From: Deltaproteobacteria bacterium
GTDB lineage: Bacteria > SAR324 > NAC60-12
Direction: 5' to 3'
DNA length: 61,151 bases
NCBI GenBank assembly: GCA_002685535.1
Contig: NYXK01000186.1
Span: 75,591-136,741, forward strand
Numbering within the stretch: position 1 is the stretch's first letter; every line of letters begins with the position of its first letter. Positions 1 to 9,344 of this stretch are shown here, piece by piece. A program made the translations under genes and the position numbers. The notes under the pieces are model-generated. The model did not search any database. It had not been told where the DNA came from and saw only the letters and a list, made by a program, of their open reading frames with translations.

Positions 1-1383
1 TTCATTGGAGATGTCCACGGTCTTTGTGTTTTCGCTAGATTCGCTTGTCACCTTTGTCGCGCGACTACTATCCGACGTCGCATGGTCCTTAGTGAATGCA
101 GAGTATTGGGACATTTCAGATCTGGGTAGTGCGTTGATGTTTGGAAGACCGGATAGCACGCGTGTCGAAGTCGCATCCATTCCGTCCTTCGCTGATATCT
201 TCTCCTCATTCTCAGCAGGGGGATCGTTGCTCGAGTTCATCATCGCCTCATCCATGTGACCCGAGTTTTGACCTTCGAGATCCAGAAGAGACTCCTTGGT
301 AGCCAGATCAGCCATAGACTGCTCCATGGCGTAGCGAAGAAGCTCATCGTCGTCCATATCATCAACATCTTTAGACGCATCCTCTTGAGTCTTCTTCATC
401 CAATTAGCCTTGCCAAATTGGGGAGGCTTCTTGGATGCTTTGTTCTTGAAGCTGAATTTAGACTTGTTAGTTTGTGTAGCGAAACCGCCAATTATCCTCC
501 AGAGATGGGCTGAGATGCTTTTCTTGTCGTTGCTGGTGTCCTGGGTCTGGTCCTTGTCTTTGGCCACACTATCGGCACCAGTATCGACGGAGATGGAGGC
601 GAGAAGATTACTTGCGTAGTTGACAAGCGACTCATCGACGTCTATATTAGCAGGATCTGGTGTTGTAGGTGTGTTTCCAGTAACAGAGATCGATGCTAGA
701 AGACCAGAAGTCCAAGCAAGGAGAGACTCGTCTCCAGGCTGGACGGGCGGTGCTGGCTTTCCAGCTGCCATGCCCTTGAGCATTGCATAAAGAGCATTGC
801 CGGTGGCCGGAGAGCTGAGTTTCTTGTTCTTCATCTTCTTTGACTTAGCCTTTGATTTGGACTTTGTCTTTGACTTCGAAGATTTGCGGAACAAGCTGTT
901 GAGACCACCTTCAATTGGCTCCAAAGAGACATCGGAGGCATTGTCGTCAATATGATCGCCAGTTGGGACCCATTGGGTTGGGACGGTGTACTTCGTGTTT
1001 GTAGGTGATGGCGCATTGGAAATGCTAGTCAGTCCTTCATCAACTGCTTCCAAGGAGACGTCGGACACGTTCTTGTAAATGTTGGTGATTGATGGGGCTT
1101 CTGGCTCTTGGACTGCGCATTCTGCAGAGGATGGGAGTAAGGTGGAGTTTGAGATGCTACTTTCTTGTGCTGCTCGAGGTGGGGAGTTGGGCGAGTTGTG
1201 GTTTTCGTTTGACCTCATCACCGCATCGTTGGATATGTCAGGTTCTTTCATCCTGCTCATATGCACGGTGTATCTTCTCTTTCTGCACGAGAATCGTTCG
1301 TGGCGTGCGCTGGGTGTCACGATCACTGATGTGTTGGTTCGAAGGAATGGGGTGGGGATGGGAAGGAGCAGAATTCGAGACAT
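1..1383 (-). CDS. Hypothetical protein with duplicated acidic motifs and a Lys-rich stretch (3' end beyond window)
   Basis: An uninterrupted frame runs from an ATG at 1383 to the left edge, at least 461 codons, so the C-terminus is missing. No known domain was recognised. Two short motifs are each present twice: an SDVSLE-type motif (about residues 105-121 and 148-164) and a DESL...LLASISV motif (about 218-234 and 250-266). Between them is a Lys/Ser-rich tract (about 168-190) that resembles a nuclear localisation signal. The later part is polar and acidic, with DDMDDDELL near residue 350. The first 41 residues are unlike the rest, and Met42 or Met45 could be the true start. Low-complexity composition suggests a mostly disordered intracellular protein; its function is unknown. 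The coding frame is clear because no stop occurs over 1.38 kb, while the other frames are broken. Confidence 0.7.
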   Translation of the reverse strand, partial: MSRILLLPIPTPFLRTNTSVIVTPSARHERFSCRKRRYTVHMSRMKEPDISNDAVMRSNENHNSPNSPPRAAQESSISNSTLLPSSAECAVQEPEAPSITNIYKNVSDVSLEAVDEGLTSISNAPSPTNTKYTVPTQWVPTGDHIDDNASDVSLEPIEGGLNSLFRKSSKSKTKSKSKAKSKKMKNKKLSSPATGNALYAMLKGMAAGKPAPPVQPGDESLLAWTSGLLASISVTGNTPTTPDPANIDVDESLVNYASNLLASISVDTGADSVAKDKDQTQDTSNDKKSISAHLWRIIGGFATQTNKSKFSFKNKASKKPPQFGKANWMKKTQEDASKDVDDMDDDELLRYAMEQSMADLATKESLLDLEGQNSGHMDEAMMNSSNDPPAENEEKISAKDGMDATSTRVLSGLPNINALPRSEMSQYSAFTKDHATSDSSRATKVTSESSENTKTVDISNE

Positions 1384-1852
1384 GAATTTGAATATCAGCG
1401 AGCTCTGCGTTGCTATTGTGTGCTCGGCTCGAGAGTCAATTTTCGCAGACACTAGCACTAAACGGGCTCGAACAATGAAAAGGAAGCCCAGCCTTGTTTT
1501 TAGCGCCTGCCAGGTTTGTTGACATGCAGATAATCAATAAGGCTTGAAGTGAAGTGGATGACTGATCCATTCAAGCGAGGGTGCAAAGTGGCAAAGCGGA
1601 GTCAAGTCAAAAGGACGTCAACGGAAGCAAAAGCACTTGAAGCAGTAAGGCCTAACGACTGGCGAATGCAAATATGATAAAACGCGATGAGTTACAAAGA
1701 AATATGTATAAGAAAGAAACCGGGACCCCATTCTTGAACACCATGATCACCTTCTCATTAATTGAACCATTTCCCTATAACCTATATCCAGAAATTTGCT
1801 GCTATTTGAGCATGACCCGTATCCCTTTACTATTCCTTTCCGACTAAAGCAA
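1384..1852. other. Intergenic: upstream of the left-edge gene, downstream of the DUF3494 gene
   Basis: About 470 bases with no supported gene. It should hold the promoter and 5' UTR of the leftmost minus-strand gene and the 3' UTR of the GPI-anchored protein gene. No further element was recognised. Confidence 0.6.
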
Positions 1853-4084
1853 TCATAACAATACCATTAACGAAGCTATGATAACAAGCCCGCCAATGCA
1901 CTTCGAGATACCTCGGCCAGAAGCGACCGAAACAAGGATGTTCGTCGAAGGTGGGGTCCCGGCTGGCTCTCCGATTGAGGTTGGGGTGGGAAATGATAAA
2001 GCTGCCGTATTGATGGGCAGAGATGTCTCGGTGGGACAACTTGTGGTGGTCGTCTGAGTACTGGGAAGAACGCACGAGCAGGTGCTTTGAGCGGAGCAAG
2101 GAAAGGGTCCCTCGGTGCCCGTCCACTAGATCGAGTTAGCTGATGGGACGATTCACCACGAGTTCAAACCTACTGTCGATGTCTGTCCTGTGCATGTACA
2201 GTCTTGTGGACATGATGTCAGTGTAGAGATTGCCGTGGATGTGATGGTCATGACCGGATACTCGAGCTCACAACTCTGTGATGTTGCGCTTTCTGTAGTA
2301 TATTCACCGCTTCGCGCTCCAAGTAGATCGCTCGAACAGAGCTTCAATATAGTGGTCTTGGTGACATTGATCGTACTCGTAATTTTTGCCGTCGAAGTCT
2401 TCACTGAAGACCTGACAATGCTGATCGTGGTCGTATCCTTGACCGTCACGTGCACAGTAGCCGTCTGTGTTTGAGTTGATCGGAAAAGGTGTGTGGTGGT
2501 CTTCGTAGTCATGATAGTTGAAGTCGACTTGACGATCGTTGTTGTCACTGCTGTTCTGGTAGATGTGGATGAGCATGTCCCTGTAGTTCTGGTGACGATT
2601 GACGTAGTGAAGATGATGCTGGTTGGAGCACAAGTACAAATGCTGGTAATTGATGAAGTTGCCAGTGATGTTGTGGAGGAAAGGGCAAGTGCTGTAGATG
2701 TCCCACTTTGGGAAGATAATATTGATGGCAATGAGGAAGCTTGCGAAAGAGTTGACGACAGCAGAGAAGCTGAAGACAGCGAATTAGTTGAAGACCGCAA
2801 AGAAGTTGAAGCGAGTGAAGATGTCGGAAGAAGTGAAGATACTGGGAAACTAGAGCTTGAAAACGACGTCGAGGGTGTTGATAGTGACAAAGTTTGAGAG
2901 AACGCACTTGACAACAGGGACGAGCCTGGACCTGAATCAAATCGGGTTAGCGAGGATTTTCTGAAAGAAGGCAAGAAAGGAATGCTCTGACAGAACCCCG
3001 GACCCAAAAACAATTCTGAATTCAGTGAGGGAAGTGAGGCCGAAATATTAAATCAAGGCCCACCCATGCTGAGAGAAGTAAACGTACCAGTAAATGTGGC
3101 GCTTAGAGGTACTGAGGTGGGCTGCACCGTAGAAAATGGCGTTGTAGATGTTGGCGATTGAGTTGCAACCGTGGACGGGTTCGTAGTTGGATCTACGGTC
3201 GCGCTCGTAGGTAGGCCCGTAGACAGGTCCGTAGGCACATTTGTCGCGCTGGGTGTCAGGCTCGAAGGTACCAAGGATGTGCTGGTCAAGATGTTGGAAC
3301 CGGAGGTTGAACCGAGGGTCGCTGGAACTGACGGTGTTGAACTCGGCTGCGCAATCGAGCTTGAAGATGCCACAGCACAAGCAGCTGGTACATTGACAAC
3401 ATTGGTATCCAGTGTCACCGTAGCCCCAAGGCCAAATGCTCGTCCGGCTAACGAGGCACCAGTACCAAAGGTAACGGATTGGTCTGCAAGTATGGTTCCA
3501 GAAAGAGACGTTCCGAGTCCTATTGTCGCAGAGGATCCAACTGCCCAAAAGACTTGACATTCCTGTCCGCCGTTGATGAGGACGACCGCCGAATTGGATG
3601 CTGTTGTCAAAGCTGTTCCGATCTGGAAGTACCATGCATCATCTGCTGCTCCTGTCCCCACCAATGTAAGAGTGCCAGTAAGCTGTGCCGCAGCGCTGAA
3701 GGTGTAAGTCCCTGGTAATAGATTTTGATTCCCGAGGTCTTGTCCTGTGAGATCTGCGTCCGAACTCAAGCCATTGATGGTCGTAAAGGCGGCAGTCGCA
3801 TCTAAGTCGACCGTCGTTGTCTGCCCTCCGATGGCAAGGTCCCCGTTGATGATTCCTGGAGGGAAACCAGTAACGCTTGTGTCTCCTGTACCGAGATCAC
3901 CATTGATTACTGTTGCTCCGGTGTTCGTTACACTCGCAGCGCCATAAATGCCGTAAGGTTCGGCAGTACCCAGGTCGATCTGGGAATATTAGCTAGGATA
4001 GTCACCGTTCAGATAGGAATAGCAAACTTGAGCGGAGCAAAGAGTGAACAGTTCGAAAACGCCAAGAATAACAAGCAACCTCAT
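1853..4084 (-). CDS. GPI-anchored Ser/Thr-rich surface protein with N-terminal DUF3494 (ice-binding-like) domain
   Basis: Spliced model: exons 4084-4028, 3979-3088, 3015-2174 and 2125-1853, about 687 residues. All junctions are GT-AG and keep frame. Exon 1 encodes a signal peptide (MRLLVILGVF...CSAQ). Exon 2 begins with the DUF3494 pattern: the SVTNTGATVINGDLG and GFPPGIINGD motifs, then G-T-Y-x-F, a WYFQIG strand, and a C-terminal VTLDTNVVNV segment, about 200 residues in all. In known ice-binding proteins this is a discontinuous beta-solenoid. The rest is a long Ser/Thr/Val stalk, with Cys residues near the end and a hydrophobic tail (GGLVIIASLMVLL) typical of GPI attachment. A wall-bound, heavily O-glycosylated product is inferred. 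DUF3494 proteins in fungi may bind ice, or act as adhesins with no ice activity; the sequence does not decide between these. Confidence 0.8.
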
Positions 4085-6429
4085 GATGGGGACGGGCATA
4101 ATGAATCAATCACGCCCGTACCGCAGGCGTTTTCTGATGATGAAGAGAAAAGGAGTGAAGCAACGAAGACAACAAACTAAACATGGTGTGGAATGGACCA
4201 GAACGGGGTTCTTAAAGTGCATGTATACGCGGCATATCAGTACAATAGAACCCCGCTTTGCGAGTGAGCCGGAAAGCCACCTTGATACTCAGATGATAGG
4301 TTTGAACTCTGCCTTCAATACTACTCTCGGTCCTTTCGATCCCAATGAAGATTTTTTTTTTCCTTCTTGATTTCTGAGCCGCTTCAGTAATTTCAAGGTC
4401 GAGGCAATGCTGAAGCTTTGACCTCGCGGGAGCGCAACTTACAATTGAAGCTTTCCAACGGTACAGACATGGCCCCACTGTTTCTCGGGATGTTTACATT
4501 TGTTATTGCGAAACAACTCGAGGCGCTCGAAGAATGACTTGACATTCCCAGTCCCTTTTCAAAGACTTCTGTACAGATCGACCCCGCACGATAGGGATCA
4601 AGGGATCGCGATGAGCCTCATTTGGCCCGCAACTAGCGCCCATGACTCAAGGTGGAATGAGGTGCGCGTGAGAGTCGCCACGACACTGACACCAATATCT
4701 CTGCCGTTGAAGACACATCAAATGTCGCAAACACATAGAAGAAACAGGGAACGACATATCGTCTCCAGCGCCTCATGATGTCGGTATAGCCCCTTTCACT
4801 GGAATGGACTGCGGAGGCATTGGGTGGAGGCGCTGGATGGCAGGACAACTTGCGATTGCCTGAGACATCGAAATCTGGCTAGGGATGCATTTGGGCAGCA
4901 TGCTGACCATTTGAGCTGAGGAGGAGGGAGTTCGTGAAGGGGACAAAGCAGTTGAATACGCGTATTGAAGGCCACGACTTCTGAAGAAGGGGGTTTCGTG
5001 TTCATGGATGGGATGATGTTCAGGATTGAAAGTTGGATGATGAGAAATTTAGGAGTGAAAAGTGATAAATGCATTAAACGAGCATGCACAAATTTGTACA
5101 ACTTCGACCACGTGACTCTGCACTCACTGAGAGTTTACTTCCCAACTGTAGAGCTGTTGTATATCTAATAAGAAGCGATTTTAAGTACTCCTGGTTCCCT
5201 TGGCAGTCATAATATCATTGAATCCTATTATCTTCATCTGCCTTGAGCACAAGAACGTCCACAGGTCGCTGAATTAAACTCCCTGGGCTTCTCCAGGGGC
5301 TCTCACGCTAGAGATCTGGTCCCAGGAGCGACGGGAACCTCCCGAGTCCTGATGTCCTTGAAGTTCCAGGTTCTCTTTCCTTCACTATATCGCCACGACT
5401 CATCCCACAACAAGCTTTCTTAATCCATAGAACCATCGGCCTATTAAAATCACTTACAGACGTGGATTGGAGACAAAATACATTCCGCACTCGCGATATC
5501 AAATTGCGGAATTCGAAGTGATCTCCACCAAAGGATGTCAGACTTGCCCCGCTATATGTAAGATCCACTGCGGAAGGTCGCGATATCGATGTGCAACAAA
5601 CAACAAACAGACCGACAGCGGACGTTCAAGAAGATGAGAGCGATGCTTAACAGGAATTAATGGAAGGATTGGAGCTTCATTTCAAGCTGAAGTGGCTGCC
5701 CGGATGTTAAGGTAGGGATTAAAAAGACTGTCACGTGGATGGACCTCCCATCCTTCGTTTCCTCTCGACTGTTTTCCCTCCAGGCTTGCAGTCTGAAGTC
5801 ATGAGTGAAAATTTCAAAGATTCTTCACTCACCGATGATCACGATGCGCATATACCCTGCAGTAGTTCTCTTCAATTGATTTCGAACAGCTTCTCTCCAG
5901 AGCCACAGCTCCATACCTTCGTAAGCAGAATATGGCAGATGTCGTGAAGCAATATCATTTGTCCCTCAATTACGACGGCTCTTCTGCGATTGGATGCCTG
6001 AAACCAAGTACCTGGCTTGGTCCAAACAGGCGATACGGTCAAGCATCCACCTTTGAAAATTCCCTTTCCCCACGTCGCTGATATCTCACCCTACAGCGTA
6101 CTCAGTGTGCAGCCGGCCTGGTATGACCGGCTTGGCGCTTCCGGGTGAGATGGTGGAGCGAGTGCGAAGACACTGAGCTTGGATACAGCTCTCCTCATCA
6201 ACATGGGGCAGAATAATGCCCGTTCAGAGCCGACCTGAGTGTAAATGCCGAGGGACAGAGAGCTACAGTTCAGAAAGTGAAAATCATTGGCCCGTGAAAC
6301 CCGAGATGCGAGGCTTGATGACAGAGCCGGGTTGAGTACAAAAGTGAGTTTCAGTCTCACGACTGACGTATCCTCACTTCCTCATTTTGGAATTTCGACT
6401 TTCTCTCGGGAAAGAAAGCAAAATATATC
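4085..6429. other. Intergenic, 2.3 kb
   Basis: No convincing coding exon was found. Open frames here are short, lack splice partners and encode no recognisable family. The segment separates two divergently transcribed genes (DUF3494 protein and epoxide hydrolase) and must contain both promoters. No repeat or transposon end was seen. Confidence 0.55.
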
Positions 6430-7960
6430 ATGTCACCTATCATACCATTCAAGATCGATGTCCCGGATGCTTCACTAGCAAGACTTAAGCAGAAGCTGGA
6501 ATTGACTCGTTTCCCAGAAGGAGAGATCGAAGAAGCAGGCTGGGATTATGGCGCTCCCTTGTAAATGTCTTCTTATCAATAGAATGATATGTTATCTAAC
6601 ACACACCAGGAAAGAAGTCAAAGCCTTGACCAAATACTGGATCGAAGAATTCGACTGGCGAGCCATAGAAAAGAAACTCAATGCCATTCCTCAATTCAAG
6701 ACCGAGATTAAAGTCGAGGGTTTCGATCCAATCGATATGCATTTCGTGCATCAGAAAAGTGATGTCAAGGGCGCCATTCCACTTCTTTTCTTGCATGGCT
6801 GGCCCGGAAGCTTCTTGGAGGTTACGAAGATGTTGCCTCTACTGAAGGGAGAGGATGGGAAGCAGGCTTTCCATGTTGTGGCGCCGAGCTTGCCGAACTA
6901 TGGCTTTTCTGGAAGAGTCACGAAGGTGGGAGATTTTTCTTGTGGTTTTGGACATTACTGATGAAAGTAGAAAGGATTCGGACTTGGTCAGTATGCTGAG
7001 GCTGCCAATAATCTCATGCTAGCCCTTGGATATGATCAATATGGTGAGTATCCTCCCACGAAATACACCTAAAACTTATATTAACAACCATCCAGTGACT
7101 CAAGGAGTATAGTCGCCTACATTTGCGTTTCGACCATGAACTAATATGAAGTAGGGCGATTGGGGAGCTATCATAATCCGCGTGATCGGTGCCCGCTTCC
7201 CACAACACAACAAAGCCTCGCATCTCAACTTGGCGATCGCAGGCGAGCCAAAATGGGATGATAATAACCCGAAACCAGAGTATACCGAGCGTGAGCTCAC
7301 AACCATGAAAGCCGGCAAAATATGGCGAGAGACTGGCAATGGATATTTCGCTATTCAGTCTACCAAGGTAATCACCCGACCTGCCCAGATAGAGTACACC
7401 AGTGTGACAAGGATTAACTGCTCTTCTAGCCGGCAACATTGGCCTTCTCCCTAGCCGACTCGCCTACAGGTCTTCTAGCATGGATCTATGAAAAGCTCGT
7501 CGGCTGGACAGACGACTATCCCTGGACACCCGACGAGATCCTAACCGTACGCTTTCTCCCCTTTCCTCTCCCTCTCCCTCACACCCAACCCCCCCTCCCT
7601 TCTTCCCCTTCCGTTACTCACTAACCACTTCTCCCCCTAAAGTGGATCTCGATCTACCAGCACTCGACCCCCGGCCCCGGCGCCTCCATCTACACGTACT
7701 ACGAAGCCACGCACGACCCCAACTTCAACTTCCTCACCATCCAGCAATATATCGACGTGCCGCTCGGCATCGCCGATTTCCCAAAGGAAGTCGCTGCTGC
7801 GCCGAAGAGTTGGAGGAAAGGGTTGGGCCCGATTGTTGAGGATGTGGAGTTTGAGAGGGGTGGCCATTTTGCGGCTTGGGAGAGGCCGGGGGATGTTGCT
7901 GGGTGTTTGGTGAGGATGTTTGGGAGGGGTGGGGGGTCGGAGGGGGTTGCGAGGGTGTGA
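6430..7960 (+). CDS. Epoxide hydrolase (alpha/beta hydrolase with N-terminal EHN domain)
   Basis: Seven exons: 6430-6560, 6610-6925, 6971-7043, 7096-7106, 7155-7367, 7430-7546 and 7643-7960. They give one frame of about 392 residues. The protein has the EHN-type N-terminus (PFKIDVPD...[11 protein letters not shown]), the oxyanion HGWPGSFLE motif, the nucleophile motif G-G-D-W-G with Asp as nucleophile, and a C-terminal [10 protein letters not shown] carrying the catalytic His. It should convert epoxides to vicinal diols, as in microsomal-type epoxide hydrolases of detoxification or secondary metabolism. No signal peptide is evident. Exon 4 is only 11 nt and sits directly before the GDWG codons, so automated annotation may miss it. 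The start is the first ATG fitting the EHN alignment. Family assignment is firm; the substrate is unknown. Confidence 0.9.
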
Positions 7961-8223
7961 AATTTGATGCTTATGATATTTAGGAATGAAGGAGTGATGA
8001 CCTGAATATACTTTGGGTGAATATTCACCTGCAGGGACGTGAGAGGGTCTATGCTGTTATGTGCAATGCGTCGATTCCCCCCTTCCCCTCCAGTTTTGCA
8101 TTTCTCCTCATTTCCTGAACCTGACAGTTGAAGAATACTATCCAGAACGATTCTCAAAAGTATCCAAACCCGAGCATCCTATACCCCAAACTTCCGAAAC
8201 ATCCACCCCTCAAAACGCCCTTC

Positions 8224-8250
8224 ACCCTCACCCCTCACCCCTCACCCCTC
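8224..8250. repeat. Short ACCCCTC heptamer tandem repeat
   Basis: Three perfect ACCCCTC units preceded by a partial unit. The repeat overlaps the stop codon (8242-8244, minus strand) of the small hypothetical gene, so unit gain or loss could change its C-terminus. Confidence 0.8.
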
Positions 8251-8905
8251 CACCCTCCTCATCCCACAAACCGTAATCTTCACCTCCCTCGGATCCAAAT
8301 CAATCAGATTCCCCTCCATCGCCGTACTAACCAGACTCGCCTTCACAATCTCCCCAATCTCCTTCTCCAGCATGCCAGGCGTGACGATCTCCTCTCCCAC
8401 GGCTTCCAGATCCCGCTTCCACTCGCTCCAGCTGTCGTACTCGTTCTTGTCGAGCGTGGGGATGTTGAGCGCCCCGCTGATGTACACGATGCGGTCTTTA
8501 TTTAGCTTGGTGAATTGCATCGTGCCGATGTATGTGTCCTGATTGTGATTTAGCTCTATCTTTGCATTGATTTTCCGGGGAGATGAGCTGAGTTGGTTTG
8601 CACTCTCGAATCTGAAGTCTGAGATGATCGACCGCAATCTAATCACTTTCGAAAATACGTACCATATCTCCCCAATCATAAATCGGCAGAATGATCTCTT
8701 GCAGTGCGGGTAACAAAATGAATAAATCGTTCAATTCACCATGTCTCAAAGCCTCCCATGAACGGTGATCTAGGATGAGTGCTTTCAGGGTTTTCTTGCG
8801 GGATGGTGGAATGACTTCGTGCCATTCCATGGGGTCATCAGATTGGCAGTACAACGCTCGTGAAGGCGTGCCATCGGGTTTGAGGAATTGGATGCTTTGG
8901 TTCAT
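8242..8905 (-). CDS. Small hypothetical protein
   Basis: Two exons, 8905-8663 and 8538-8242, joined in phase 0 through a GTACGT donor and a CAATCAG acceptor with a GCTAAAT branch-like site; about 179 residues. No family was recognised with confidence. The N-terminal half contains a leucine-rich stretch (LKALILDHRSW, LFILLPALQEIIL) like the last part of fungal F-box- or 2EXR-type proteins. The C-terminal half is acidic and helical (EWKRDLEAVGEE, EKEIGEIV) and ends in a short basic strand. No Met-containing exon was found upstream, although the frame stays open for about 40 codons before the chosen ATG. It could therefore be a shortened relative of a larger protein. It is divergent from the 2OG-like gene at 9345. 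Confidence 0.55.
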
Positions 8906-9344
8906 GATGTGTGTTGGTGGGGCGGGTGCAGTGGTGATGGCTCGGAGTTCCCTCCTGGGTGGAAGCTTGACAGATCTTGGGAGGACTTGGCTGGGAACGC
9001 CTCCTCTTTGGGTGAAATGATTATCGGAATGAGCTACTACGTGATTTGGATAAGTTGGAAGTGTACAAGGGTTTTATATAGAAGAAAGGAGAAGCAGATA
9101 CTCGAATTGAGTTAGTTGGATGCTCGGTTGCTGATGTTTTGATGAACGAACTGAAGGCTGGGCAGAGCGGAAAGATCGGGCGAGGAGTCGGGACGGGCAA
9201 GTGACACGATCACGTGAAATAGATTCACCTTCGCGACTTCCTCGCTTGTTTTAGCGCCCCGCGTCGCGTCTTCCTTTATTTCCATGCTCCTTCTCTCCAT
9301 CTGCTTCGACTTTCCTTCGACAACTTCGAAGTCAGGACAACACC
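8906..9344. promoter_or_regulatory. Divergent promoter region
   Basis: A 439-base interval between the start codons of a minus-strand hypothetical gene (8905) and the plus-strand 2OG-like gene (9345). It must supply 5' UTRs and promoters for both. No specific binding motif could be assigned. Confidence 0.5.

Noticed and set aside
2493-2897. Acidic plus-strand frame of 134 codons
   Set aside because: Shadow of the Ser/Thr-rich stalk of the DUF3494 protein on the other strand.
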